NCBI GenBank assembly: GCA_024226255.1
Contig: JAAELU010000292.1
Location: forward strand, 1-36,638
Length of the DNA: 36,638 nt
Origin: a bacterium
GTDB lineage: Bacteria > Actinomycetota > Acidimicrobiia > Spongiisociales > UBA5794
Direction: 5' to 3'
In this document: piece after piece, positions 26,280 to 34,526 of the stretch
Numbering within the stretch: the stretch's first letter is position 1
How the letters are laid out: the number at the start of each line of letters is the position of its first letter
Position numbers and translations under genes: made by a program
The notes under the pieces: model-generated
Told to the model about the DNA's origin: nothing
What the model saw: the letters and a program-made list of their open reading frames with translations, nothing else
Databases searched by the model: none

Positions 26280-26309
26280 ACTATGCCATATGTACTCGGA
26301 GAGGGTCAA
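26280..26309 (-). promoter_or_regulatory. arsR promoter, probably leaderless transcript
   Basis: On the minus strand TTGACC (26309-26304), 18 nt and CATAGT (26285-26280). Only six bases separate the -10 from the ATG, so transcription should start at or next to the start codon. Confidence 0.55.
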
Positions 26310-26351
26310 AGGGGCCGCGGCGCCGGGGGCCGCATTGATATGCAGAACCTG

Positions 26352-26381
26352 TTGACGCCGTGCTTGGCAGTATGGGATACT
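26352..26381 (+). promoter_or_regulatory. Promoter of the tusA-dsrE-sHdr-etf-emo operon
   Basis: TTGACG, an 18-nt spacer and GATACT. The predicted start is about 26388, immediately before the ATTC-N8-GAAT palindrome and about 70 nt upstream of tusA. No other promoter of this quality was seen downstream. Confidence 0.65.
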
Positions 26382-26390
26382 CGGCCGCAG

Positions 26391-26410
26391 ATATTCGTGT
26401 ATGCGAATAT
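26391..26410. promoter_or_regulatory. SqrR/BigR-type operator upstream of tusA
   Basis: ATATTCGTGTATGCGAATAT has 7-bp arms in perfect inverted symmetry and fits ATTC-N8-GAAT, the consensus I recall for SqrR/BigR sulfane-sulfur sensors. It sits just after the predicted transcription start, where a bound ArsR protein would block elongation or initiation. Confidence 0.75.
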
Positions 26411-26459
26411 GGCACCAAGCCCCGTTTTGAAGCCGTGCCGACGAGAGGAGATACGTTTC

Positions 26460-26705
26460 GTGACGACCGCCGACATCCAGGTCGATCAGGTTCTCGACTG
26501 CACCGGGCTGCTTTGTCCGATTCCCGTGGTCAAGGCCTCTCAAGCCATCAAGACCATCGACGTGGGACAGGTCCTGCAGATGATCGCCACCGACCCCGGA
26601 GCGCCGCCCGACATGGAGGCCTGGTCTCGCCAGACCGGTCATGAGCTGCTCGCCCAATCAGCGGAGGACGGCAAATTCGTGTTCTGGTTCAAGAGGACTA
26701 GGTAA
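26460..26705 (+). CDS. tusA: TusA-family sulfur carrier
   Basis: An 81-residue sulfur-carrier protein with the TusA signature DCTGLLCPIPVVKA; C19 of the CPxP motif carries the persulfide, and C14 precedes it. The C-terminus (ELLAQSAEDGKFVFWFKRT) matches the family. The start is GTG with GAGAGGAGA upstream; the longer 155-aa track ORF reads through the operator region and is rejected. In sHdr organisms TusA passes sulfane sulfur between rhodanese/DsrE proteins and sHdr. It is first in the operon. Confidence 0.93.
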   Translation: MTTADIQVDQVLDCTGLLCPIPVVKASQAIKTIDVGQVLQMIATDPGAPPDMEAWSRQTGHELLAQSAEDGKFVFWFKRTR

Positions 26706-26719
26706 GAGGGAGAAGACCT

Positions 26720-27277
26720 ATGACGGCACAGACAGGAGATCCAACACTCAAGCCGGTGGAGGATGCAGCTCCTGCTGATGAAGCCGTCCCCGCCCGTAAG
26801 AAGATGGCGCTGGTTGCCTCGAAAGGCGGGTTGGACGAGGTCTACCCGGTCCTGATCATGGCCTCGACGGCCGGGGCTCTCGGCTGGGACACTCAGGTGT
26901 TCTGCACCTTCTATGGGCTCGACATCGTCAACAAGAAGCGCCGGAAGAACATGAAGGTATCTGCCCTTGGCAATGCGGCGTCGCCGCCTCCCATCAGCGG
27001 TGTCGAGGTGCGCGTGCCGGCCATTTTCGGAGTGTTGCCCGGTATGAACCGGGTCGCCACCTGGATGATGAAGAAGTGGATGAAAGACTCGAATATCCCG
27101 GACGTGGAGGACCTCTTCCAGATCTGTATCGAGTCGGGCGTCAAGTTCCACGCGTGTGCTACCACCATGGGAGTGATGAACGTGGAGCAGGACGACATCC
27201 TCGATGATGTGGCCTGTCTCGGGGCGACCGCGTTTCTGGACTTCGCGGCCGGTGCCGATCTGGCCTTGTTTGTTTAG
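26720..27277 (+). CDS. DsrE3A-like sulfurtransferase
   Basis: A 185-residue protein of the DsrE/DsrF family (DsrE2/DsrE3 type). After a 27-residue flexible N-terminus it has KKMALVASKGGLDEVYPVLIM and a central helical region. The active-site region is KFHACATTMGVM with C146 as likely sulfur-binding residue; C166 lies further on. The end (GATAFLDFAAGADLALFV) is typical. The central hydrophobic/Met-rich stretch (VLPGMNRVATWMMKKWMK) may lie at a membrane or a partner surface. DsrE3A exchanges sulfane sulfur with TusA in sHdr systems; tusA is 14 nt upstream. Confidence 0.85.
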   Translation: MTAQTGDPTLKPVEDAAPADEAVPARKKMALVASKGGLDEVYPVLIMASTAGALGWDTQVFCTFYGLDIVNKKRRKNMKVSALGNAASPPPISGVEVRVPAIFGVLPGMNRVATWMMKKWMKDSNIPDVEDLFQICIESGVKFHACATTMGVMNVEQDDILDDVACLGATAFLDFAAGADLALFV

Positions 27278-27295
27278 CGGCGATCGGAGGGTGTA

Positions 27296-27670
27296 ATGGA
27301 TGACGATGATGCCCTAATTGTCTACGTACAGACTCATGGGGACGATGAGCCGTCGAAGTCGGCCACGCCCTTCTACCTGGCAACGGCGGCGGCTGCCATG
27401 GACATGGAAGTCGCCATCTACTTCACGATGCACGGCCCGACCCTGCTGAAAAAGGGCACCGGGGACACCCTGACGGCCAAGGAGGGCGGCGCCCCGCTGC
27501 AGAGCTTCATCAAGCAGGCACAAGACATCGGGGTGCGGTTCCTCGTGTGTCAGCCGTCGCTCGATCTCGTCGACCTCAACATGGAGGATCTCATCGACGG
27601 TGTCGAGATGATCGGCGGTGCCGCCTTCAACGACCTTGCCGCCCGAGCCGACGCAGTGATCAGTTTCTGA
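27296..27670 (+). CDS. Second DsrE-family protein
   Basis: A 124-residue DsrE-like protein: ALIVYVQTHGDDEPSKSATP at the N-terminus, AMDMEVAIYFTMHGPTLLKK and GVRFLVCQPSLDLVDL. The single cysteine, C85, is in the position of the family's sulfur-binding residue. It ends GAAFNDLAARADAVISF, parallel to its neighbour. It may be the DsrE3B-type partner seen in some sHdr clusters. The ATG follows CGGAGGG; its stop overlaps the sHdrC1 ATG (TGATG). Confidence 0.82.
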   Translation: MDDDDALIVYVQTHGDDEPSKSATPFYLATAAAAMDMEVAIYFTMHGPTLLKKGTGDTLTAKEGGAPLQSFIKQAQDIGVRFLVCQPSLDLVDLNMEDLIDGVEMIGGAAFNDLAARADAVISF

Positions 27671-28404
27671 TGGCGGCAGCCGCTCCCGTGACAACTTTCG
27701 CCACCGCCGGTGGTGCCACATTGTCGCCAGACCACTATGTCGACGTCGCGTACGAGGAGAAGCTGCGGCTGTGGGACGAGGTGAAGGCCGATCCTCGCTT
27801 CCCGGATTACCTGTATGGCTGCTACGAGTGCGGTATCTGTGTCGCCGCCTGTCCGTCTGCCAAGTTCTACAACTTCTCGCCACGCAAGATTGCCCAGGCC
27901 GCCGCCCGTGAGGACGTCGAGCTCATTTTCGAGCAGATGAACGATGACGTCTGGAACTGCTCGCAATGTTTCTCGTGCAATCGTTGTCCCCGGCAGAACT
28001 CGCCCGGTGGCCTCATCACGATCCTGCGAGAGGTTGCGGTCAACAATGGCTTGGCCTCGTCGAAGGCGGCCCTGGAGGGATACACCAGGATCGTCTACAA
28101 GATCATGACAACCGGTACCCAGGTGTCCCCCGACATGCTGCAGGCGGACGCCTTCCCCGACTGGGGACCTGGCGTCATGGAGGTCTCGGACAACCTCGAG
28201 TTATGGCGCAAGGCCCTGCCCCCGGAGACCCTGCACACCACATCAATGAGCTGGCAGGTGGACGACAAGACACTCACCGAGCTCTACCTCATCTGGCACT
28301 ACACCGGTGTGATGGACTTGATTGCGGAGGTCGATGAGGGGCTCCACATGATCATCCTCGATGTGATGGAAGAGACGCTCGAGGAAGCCGGGTTCGAGAT
28401 ATGA
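27670..28404 (+). CDS. shdrC1: sHdrC1, ferredoxin-like subunit of the sulfur-oxidising Hdr-like complex
   Basis: A 244-residue iron-sulfur protein with two cluster motifs: C51/C54/C57/C61 (CYECGICVAACPS) and C97/C100/C103/C106 (CSQCFSCNRCPRQ). This is the HdrC pattern; the second motif's shortened spacing is seen in sHdrC1. The rest is helical (LWRKALPPETLH). It should carry electrons between HdrB1 and HdrA. The ATG at 27670 overlaps the upstream stop; the longer track ORF is rejected. Confidence 0.88.
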   Translation: MAAAAPVTTFATAGGATLSPDHYVDVAYEEKLRLWDEVKADPRFPDYLYGCYECGICVAACPSAKFYNFSPRKIAQAAAREDVELIFEQMNDDVWNCSQCFSCNRCPRQNSPGGLITILREVAVNNGLASSKAALEGYTRIVYKIMTTGTQVSPDMLQADAFPDWGPGVMEVSDNLELWRKALPPETLHTTSMSWQVDDKTLTELYLIWHYTGVMDLIAEVDEGLHMIILDVMEETLEEAGFEI

Positions 28405-28417
28405 CGAGGAGAGTTTT

Positions 28418-29605
28418 GTGACGAGCATCATTCCGATCGAATCGCTGCGAATGAAGCCGCGGCCGGATCCGGCGAATGCCCCGACCATCGATATTCGGGA
28501 AACGCTGTTCGAGCTCGAGGCCGCCGGCGAATTGATCGTGCACCGTGTTCCCGAACCGTATGTCGAGGTCATGACCAAGTACGGGCGTACCAAGAGGATC
28601 CCTGAGCAGATGACGTGGCACCACAAGTCGTGCGGGCAATGCGGTCACATCCCCGGCTATTCCACCTCGATCTTCTGGCTGAATCGCAAGCTCGGATTCG
28701 ACTACGTCGATCCGACAGACCAGACATCGTGCACGGCGTGGAATTATTACGCGTCGGCTACGTCCAATGCGGCGGCGCAGGCCGGCGTCGCCATGCGGAA
28801 CTTCGCCGCCGCCCACGAGGTCGGCTACTACCCGCTGATTCACTGCGGCACCTCATACGGCCACTACAAGGAGGTGCGCGAGGAGATTGTGCACCACGCC
28901 GACCTGCGAGCCCAGGTACGCGACATCATGGGAAAACTCGGCAAAGAGCTCGTAATGCCCGAGGAGATCGTTCACTACTCCGAGTGGGTTCACGCCATGC
29001 GCCATCGGTTCGCCGAGCTCCAGGTGTACGACCTGTCCAACGTCACGGCCTCCGTTCACCCGGCGTGTCACTACTACAAGCTGGTGCAGGAAGACGCCAT
29101 CTACGATCCGGATCTGTACGGCGGAGAACGCACGGCGACAGTTTCCGCGTTGGTGGAGGCCCTCGGCGCCACCGTCGGCGACTACTCCACCTTTTTTGAC
29201 TGCTGCGGCTTCGGCTTCCGCCACATCCTCGTCGAGCGCGATTTCAGTCGCTCATTCGCCACCATGCGCAAGATCGAGGTGATCAAGGAGGAGGCCAACC
29301 CCGACGTAGTGCTCACACACGACACGGGTTGCGTCACCACCCTGGACAAGAGCCAGTTTGCCGCCCAGGCACACCAGAGGAACGTGGGCATTCCGGTGAT
29401 GTCCGACGCCCAATTCGCCGCGTTGGCCATGGGGGCCCATCCATACAAGGTGTGCCAACTCCACTGGCACACAACCGATTACACAGCCCTGCTCGAGAAG
29501 ATGGGTATCGATTGGGAGAAGGCGTGGATCGAGTTCGAAATGGATGTCGCCCGAATCGAGCGCGGTGAAATCGAGTATCTGTCTTGGGAGGACGCCGGTG
29601 TCTGA
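28418..29605 (+). CDS. shdrB1: sHdrB1, catalytic-type subunit of the sHdr complex
   Basis: A 395-residue HdrB-type protein. Cysteine-rich regions are HHKSCGQCGHIPGYS (C72, C75), DQTSCTAWNYY, HPACHYYK, FFDCCGFGF and HDTGCVTTLDK. The C-terminal set has the CCG order C...CC...C, but the last CxxC is reduced to one cysteine (GCVTTL). In HdrB of methanogens such motifs bind non-cubane [4Fe-4S] clusters; in sHdr the bound sulfur substrate, thought to ride on lipoylated LbpA, is processed here. It starts with GTG after GGAGAG, 13 nt behind shdrC1, and overlaps shdrA by eight bases. Confidence 0.87.
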   Translation: MTSIIPIESLRMKPRPDPANAPTIDIRETLFELEAAGELIVHRVPEPYVEVMTKYGRTKRIPEQMTWHHKSCGQCGHIPGYSTSIFWLNRKLGFDYVDPTDQTSCTAWNYYASATSNAAAQAGVAMRNFAAAHEVGYYPLIHCGTSYGHYKEVREEIVHHADLRAQVRDIMGKLGKELVMPEEIVHYSEWVHAMRHRFAELQVYDLSNVTASVHPACHYYKLVQEDAIYDPDLYGGERTATVSALVEALGATVGDYSTFFDCCGFGFRHILVERDFSRSFATMRKIEVIKEEANPDVVLTHDTGCVTTLDKSQFAAQAHQRNVGIPVMSDAQFAALAMGAHPYKVCQLHWHTTDYTALLEKMGIDWEKAWIEFEMDVARIERGEIEYLSWEDAGV

Positions 29606-30656
29606 TCGTATCGTTGTCATTGGAGGCGGCCCGGCCGGGCTTGAAGCTGCGGCCATGGCCGGCCGGCTGGGGGCGCCGGTGCTCATTGTCGAGAAGAGGT
29701 CCCACCTCGGCGGGGCGCCGATTGCGGAAAGCTACGCAGCCCTCACCCACGGTCTTCAGTCGGCCGAAGAGCTGATGGGCAAGATGATGGCCGCCGCCAC
29801 CGACCTCGACCGGGTCGAGGTCAGGACGGAGTCCGAGGTCGTTGCGATGAGCGGGACCGGCGGCAACTTCACCGTCACGATTTCGTCCAACGGGTCGGAG
29901 GAAACAGTCGATGCCGGGGCCATCGTGCTCGCCACCGGCTTCCAGCACTTTGATCCGGGGCGCGAGACCCAGCAGTACGGCTACTACGAGTTCCCCGACG
30001 TCATCACGATCCAGGACGCCGAAGGCATGCTGAAGGAAGAGACCTTCGTCACCCCATCGACAGGTAAGCCGCCGGAGCGGGTGGCGTTCATACAGTGTGT
30101 CGGTTCACGAGATCGCCAGATCGGTAACGAGTATTGCTCCAAGGTGTGTTGCGGGATCTCGTCGAAACAGGCCATTGAGGTGCGCCAACAGGTCCCGGAT
30201 GCCCGGGTCTTCATCTTCTACATCGACATGCGCATGTACGGCTATTGGGAGAACGAAATCTACTGGCCGGCCCAGGAGCAGCACCGGGTCAACTATGTGA
30301 AGGGCATCGTCACGGAGGTCCTGGCCAAGAATGGGCGCCTGATAATTCGTGGCGAGGACACCACGATGGGGCGGCCGATGGAGGTGCCCATGGACGTTGT
30401 GGTGCTGGCCGTTGGGATGGAGCCGTCGCCAGGCACCAGGCATATGGCCGACATCCTGGGGATCGCCACCAACAAGTACGGATTTGTGGAAACCGTTCAC
30501 GACGTCCTCGACACGGTGACCACTGCCGTTGCGGGCGTCTATGTCTGTGGCTCCGCCACCGGTCCTGCCGACCTCGACGATACGATCTCTTCGGCCGGGT
30601 CGGCCGGCGCCAAAGCTGTGGCGTACCTGCGCTCCGGTGCGGAGGTGCCCGCTTGA
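29598..30656 (+). CDS. shdrA: sHdrA, flavoprotein subunit of the sHdr complex
   Basis: A 352-residue FAD protein: Rossmann motif VVIGGGPAGLEAAAMAG at the N-terminus, second FAD signature AIVLATGFQHF, and the HdrA cluster motif IQCVGSR...YCSKVCCGISSKQA. The final FAD region is GVYVCGSATGPADLDDTI. It lacks the N-terminal and C-terminal ferredoxin extensions of methanogen HdrA, as is normal for sHdrA. I chose the GTG at 29598, giving VSDRIVVIGGGPAG; the track's 29544 start is inside shdrB1. It overlaps both neighbours, so the subunits are translationally coupled. Confidence 0.92.
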   Translation: MSDRIVVIGGGPAGLEAAAMAGRLGAPVLIVEKRSHLGGAPIAESYAALTHGLQSAEELMGKMMAAATDLDRVEVRTESEVVAMSGTGGNFTVTISSNGSEETVDAGAIVLATGFQHFDPGRETQQYGYYEFPDVITIQDAEGMLKEETFVTPSTGKPPERVAFIQCVGSRDRQIGNEYCSKVCCGISSKQAIEVRQQVPDARVFIFYIDMRMYGYWENEIYWPAQEQHRVNYVKGIVTEVLAKNGRLIIRGEDTTMGRPMEVPMDVVVLAVGMEPSPGTRHMADILGIATNKYGFVETVHDVLDTVTTAVAGVYVCGSATGPADLDDTISSAGSAGAKAVAYLRSGAEVPA

Positions 30657-31435
30657 CCGCAGCCGATTTCTACTCCGGACAGGTCGTCGACACACAAACG
30701 GCGCGCGAGTTCACGGAACAGGTGCTTTCACGGGTCGGCAGGGACGAGCTGAGCGATGTCGCTGCTCTCTTGGAGCACAAGGTGCAGGCGTTCCAGACTC
30801 TGCTGGCGAGAGATGCGCTCCGCTCCCTGACCGAGGCACAGGCAACGAACCTGCTGCGCTCGGTCTTCTCCACTCGCCGCAAGCACCGGGTGATCCTCGA
30901 CACTCTCACCCTTGGGGGATTCGTCGATCTGTGTGACGACCTGCTGTACGGAGACGCTCCTGTAGCCACGCGGCTGGCCATTTTTCACAACGAGGTCGGC
31001 GGAATTGGGCGCGACTTGCCCAGCCAGGTCGGCTTCGACCTTGGGAGCAGCTTGTTGCATTTCTCCGATCCCGAGCGGTACTGGCTGTGGACTCAGTGGA
31101 TGTGGGATCCAAGAAACCTGACGGGGTCCCTCCCCTTGGTAGTCACAGAAGAGGTCGATCTCATCGCAGACGACATAGCCGAGACCTATCGACGAATCGG
31201 CGTGGCGATTGCGTTTGTCAACGATGTTGGCGAGGCTGCTGAATTCCGTGAGCGCGGCCACGGGATTCTCGATACCGACGTTTTCCTGGCCTGCGTCTAC
31301 GGAATCTATATGTACACGACGCTGCGGATGCGGATGACCCAGGAGTTCAACCAGGTCGTCCCCGAGCTGGGCGAGCTGCTGCGTCGGCTACTCGGGGTAC
31401 ATCGTTCACCCCTCATAGAAGGGACGGCGCCATGA
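30653..31435 (+). CDS. sHdrHyp, conserved protein of sHdr clusters
   Basis: A 260-residue mostly helical protein with no cofactor motif; its two cysteines are not in a cluster arrangement. Notable segments are QVGFDLGSSLLHFSDPERYW and WMWDPRNLTG. It starts with TTG overlapping the shdrA stop (TTGA) and ends overlapping the next ATG. Position between shdrA and the second HdrB-type gene is exactly where sHdr clusters carry the hypothetical gene named Hyp. Biochemical role unknown; assembly or structure within the complex is possible. Identification is mainly by synteny. Confidence 0.75.
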   Translation: MTAADFYSGQVVDTQTAREFTEQVLSRVGRDELSDVAALLEHKVQAFQTLLARDALRSLTEAQATNLLRSVFSTRRKHRVILDTLTLGGFVDLCDDLLYGDAPVATRLAIFHNEVGGIGRDLPSQVGFDLGSSLLHFSDPERYWLWTQWMWDPRNLTGSLPLVVTEEVDLIADDIAETYRRIGVAIAFVNDVGEAAEFRERGHGILDTDVFLACVYGIYMYTTLRMRMTQEFNQVVPELGELLRRLLGVHRSPLIEGTAP

Positions 31436-32724
31436 CGCGAGGCCCCAATCCCAAGGTCGACCCGGAACGGGTCATGGAGCTCGAGCATGCCGTCATCGAC
31501 GGCATGGATGTCTCCGGTCACTGGAACCGGATGTTCGAGCAACGAGTCATCTTCGACTACGACATTCACCAGCTGGACCGGGTCACCGAGCTCGACGGCG
31601 GCGAGTCGATGGGCTGGTGTTATCAATGCGCCCAATGTGTGCCGGTGTGCCCGGTCGACCACGTCGGCACCTACGGCCCGCGCAGGATCTTTCGCAATCT
31701 CCAGCTCGGCCAGGACTTCTTTGCGAACGACGATTTGTGGCTGTGCACCACCTGCGCCAACTGCCTGCGGGTGTGCCCCAAGGAAGTCGACATGCTCCAG
31801 ATCATGCCGGCTGTCCGCAAGGAGGCGGTCCTGGCCGGGGATGTTCCCAAGGAGCTGCAGGATGTGTTCGAGAAGACGGCGCGCTATGGAAACCCGCTGG
31901 GCAAGAACGCCAAGCGCCGGGCGGCATGGACCAAGGGTCTCGATGTCGACGTGCCGCTCATCTCCGAGCTCGACCGCAAGGTCGATGTGCTGTGGTGGGT
32001 CAGCGACTACCCGTCCTATCACCCGCGCGGCATCGATGCCTCCCGGGCCCTGGCCAGGGTTCTCACCCATCTCGGCGTCGACTTCGCCATCCTCGGAGCG
32101 GAGGAGCGCCACGATGGCGACTCGATGCTGCGGGCGGGCGAGTCCGGCCTCTTCGAGATGCTCGCCGAGCAGAACATCGAGACCCTCAATCAGTATGAGT
32201 TCGATGTCCTGCTGACTACTGATCCCCACGCCTACAACGCCTTTCTGCACGAGTACCCGCAGCGCGGCGGCACCTACAACACCGCCCACTACACCCAATT
32301 CCTCGAGGAGCGCATCGAAGCGATGGGGCTTACGGAGTCGATCGACCGCACGATCACATTCCACGACCCCTGCTATTTGGGAAGGCACAACGGCGAATAC
32401 GAGGCGCCGCGAACCCTCATTGGTGCGCTTCCCGGTTCCGAACTCGTCGAGATGTGGCGCAGCCGCGAGAACGGGTATTGCTGCGGCGGCGGGGGTGGCG
32501 GAATGTGGCTCGACGGTCTGGCCGCCGACAACCAGAGCATGCGACTCTCGGAGAAGCGTGTGCGCGAGGCAGTGGAGACGGGGGCGGACACCTTATGTGT
32601 CGCCTGCCCGTACGAAGTGTCTCGATTCGAGGATGCCGTGAAGTCGACGAACAACGACGGCAGCCTGGAGGTGCTCGATATTGCCGAGCTGCTGGCTGCT
32701 GCCCTTGGGCTGGCAACGGACTGA
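31432..32724 (+). CDS. shdrB3: sHdrB3, fused HdrC-HdrB/HdrD-type subunit
   Basis: A 430-residue protein. Two [4Fe-4S] motifs (CYQCAQCVPVCP at residue 63; CTTCANCLRVCP at 105) form an HdrC part. Two CCG-type domains form an HdrB part. The second CCG is complete: DPCYLGRHN, YCCGGGGGG, CVACPYE. The first has kept its fold (ASRALARVLTHLGVDFAIL, SGLFEMLAEQNIETL) but lost every cysteine; TTDPHAYN replaces the usual CPHC. It is homologous to the C-terminal half of the EMO-like protein downstream. In type II sHdr clusters B3 replaces C2+B2 and is thought to link with EtfAB. Confidence 0.85.
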   Translation: MTRGPNPKVDPERVMELEHAVIDGMDVSGHWNRMFEQRVIFDYDIHQLDRVTELDGGESMGWCYQCAQCVPVCPVDHVGTYGPRRIFRNLQLGQDFFANDDLWLCTTCANCLRVCPKEVDMLQIMPAVRKEAVLAGDVPKELQDVFEKTARYGNPLGKNAKRRAAWTKGLDVDVPLISELDRKVDVLWWVSDYPSYHPRGIDASRALARVLTHLGVDFAILGAEERHDGDSMLRAGESGLFEMLAEQNIETLNQYEFDVLLTTDPHAYNAFLHEYPQRGGTYNTAHYTQFLEERIEAMGLTESIDRTITFHDPCYLGRHNGEYEAPRTLIGALPGSELVEMWRSRENGYCCGGGGGGMWLDGLAADNQSMRLSEKRVREAVETGADTLCVACPYEVSRFEDAVKSTNNDGSLEVLDIAELLAAALGLATD

Positions 32725-32751
32725 GTGGACCGGAAAAGTGGAGGATTGACG

Positions 32752-33525
32752 ATGGACATAGCTGTGCTGCTGCGAGCGGTGCCGGATCCCGTCGAGGAGC
32801 TCGAGCTCAACGACGATGAGACGGACCTCGACCGGGACTACCTCGGTTACGTGCTCAACGAATTCGACGACCACGCTCTCGAGGAGGCCCTTCTCCTCAA
32901 AGAGGACACGGGGGGCTCGGTCACGGCGTACGCCATTGGCACTTCGGACGAGGTTGAACAGATTCTCGTGACCGCGATCGCCAAGGGGGCTGATGCCGCA
33001 GTCAAGCTTGGCGATGACCTGGGGGTGCTCGACGCCCACGCCCAGTCCGAAATCTTTGCCGCCGCCCTCGGCGAGAGGTCTCATCAGGCAATCCTGTGTG
33101 GTGTGCAGGCATCCGACGAGATCGACGGCCAGGTGGCAATGTTGCTTTCGGCCCGGCTTGGTCATCCCCATGTGTCGGTCGTGGTGGCGACATCTGTAAC
33201 AGATGCGGGCCTCAGCGTCACCAAGGAGTATTGGGCCGGCATCACCGCGACATACGACGTTAGGTTGCCGGCCGTGCTCGGCATCCAGGCGGCCCGCCAG
33301 GCGCCCCGGTATGTTGCCGTGAGCCGGATTCGCCAGGCCCAGGATTCCGGAGCCTTGTCCGAAGTGGACACGGTGGCGCCTGCCAGTTCATCTGGTGTGA
33401 CGATTACCGCAATACGCATTCCGGAGTCTGGCGCAGGTGCCGAGATGATCTCTGGAGACGAAACCGCCGCGGCGGAACAGATCGTTGCGCTGCTCCAGGC
33501 TGCCGGTGTGGGAGGTGCGCCATGA
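32752..33525 (+). CDS. etfB: Electron transfer flavoprotein beta subunit
   Basis: A 257-residue EtfB. Family marks: IAVLLRAVPDPVEELEL at the start, VLNEFDDHALEEALLLKE, and the signature DVRLPAVLGIQAARQAPRYV. ATG 32752 follows GGAGG; the track's start 27 nt earlier is rejected. It overlaps etfA by four bases. Paired with etfA it should accept electrons from the sHdr complex, probably at HdrB3, and hand them to the membrane EMO. Whether it bifurcates electrons cannot be decided by eye. Confidence 0.93.
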   Translation: MDIAVLLRAVPDPVEELELNDDETDLDRDYLGYVLNEFDDHALEEALLLKEDTGGSVTAYAIGTSDEVEQILVTAIAKGADAAVKLGDDLGVLDAHAQSEIFAAALGERSHQAILCGVQASDEIDGQVAMLLSARLGHPHVSVVVATSVTDAGLSVTKEYWAGITATYDVRLPAVLGIQAARQAPRYVAVSRIRQAQDSGALSEVDTVAPASSSGVTITAIRIPESGAGAEMISGDETAAAEQIVALLQAAGVGGAP

Positions 33526-34481
33526 GCGGAGCCATTCTTGTCGTCACCGAACATCTCGGCGGACAGTTCACCGATGCAACGTTCGAGCTGTTGGCGTTGG
33601 CCAATGGTCTCGCCACCTCAACAGGTGCCGAGGTGGAAGCGGCGCTCGTCGGCGCCGACGTCGCCGGAATGACCACCCAGCTAGGAGCCGCCGGCCGCGT
33701 TCTGCTGATCGAGGACCCGGCATTGGAGTCGTTCAACCCGCATGGGCATGCTTGCGTTGTGGCCGGCCTCGTCGCAGACCGTGAGCCGGGCATCGTTCTT
33801 GTGCCGTATACCTCAACCGGCATGGATATGGCATCTCACATCGCGTCTCGCAGCGACCTGCCATTGGTGTCCTACTGCCAGTCGATCGACGCCTCCGCGG
33901 GACTGGCCGCCACATGTCAGCTGTATGCAGGCAAGATCGAGGCAGATGTCTCAGTAGATGGCGACCGCGCCGTGTTTGCCGTCCTGTCCGGTGCCGCCGC
34001 GGCGGCCGACGGGCGCCGGGACGGCTCGCCGACCGTCGAGTCGGTCACAGTCGAGGTTCCCGGTGGAACCTCATTCACCGGCCAGGTCGAGCCCGAGGCC
34101 GGTGACGTGGACATCACGGTCCAGGATGTGCTCCTGGTTGTCGGCCGCGGTATCGAGTCGGAGGACAACATCGAGGAGGTGGCCGAGCTGGCCGAGGCGC
34201 TCGGCGGTGCCGTTGCGGCCTCTCGTCCCGTCGTCGATCAAGGCTGGCTGCCAAAGACGCGGCAGGTCGGAAAGTCCGGCCTCACCGTGAAGCCCAAGGT
34301 GTACCTGGCGCTGGGGGTGAGCGGGGCGCCGGAGCACGTCGAAGGAATGCGCGACTCGTCGACGATCATTGCGGTGAACACCGACCCGCAAGCACCCATC
34401 TTCGGGGTGGCGCACCATGGTTGGGTTGGCGACCTGTTCGACCTCGTACCGGAACTGGCCGATCTACTAGAAGGAAGCTGA
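33522..34481 (+). CDS. etfA: Electron transfer flavoprotein alpha subunit
   Basis: A 319-residue EtfA. The C-terminal FAD domain is well conserved: GGAVAASRPVVDQGWLP, RQVGKSGLTVKPKVYLALGV, SGAPEHVEGM, IIAVNTDPQAPIFGVAHHG and VGDLFDLVPELADLL. No ferredoxin extension is present. The ATG overlaps the etfB stop. The downstream EMO-like gene begins 45 nt later on the same strand. Confidence 0.95.
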   Translation: MSGAILVVTEHLGGQFTDATFELLALANGLATSTGAEVEAALVGADVAGMTTQLGAAGRVLLIEDPALESFNPHGHACVVAGLVADREPGIVLVPYTSTGMDMASHIASRSDLPLVSYCQSIDASAGLAATCQLYAGKIEADVSVDGDRAVFAVLSGAAAAADGRRDGSPTVESVTVEVPGGTSFTGQVEPEAGDVDITVQDVLLVVGRGIESEDNIEEVAELAEALGGAVAASRPVVDQGWLPKTRQVGKSGLTVKPKVYLALGVSGAPEHVEGMRDSSTIIAVNTDPQAPIFGVAHHGWVGDLFDLVPELADLLEGS

Positions 34482-34526
34482 ACGCTCATTGTGCTCCTGC
34501 AGTTCCGTCGGGTCTAGAGAGTGACC

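Noticed and set aside
26274-26657. Extended ArsR ORF (230 aa)
   Set aside because: The extension crosses the tusA promoter and operator; the family's usual length starts at 26273.
31306-32388. 360-aa minus-strand ORF opposite shdrB3
   Set aside because: Antisense of a gene with two ferredoxin motifs and a CCG domain; no independent features.
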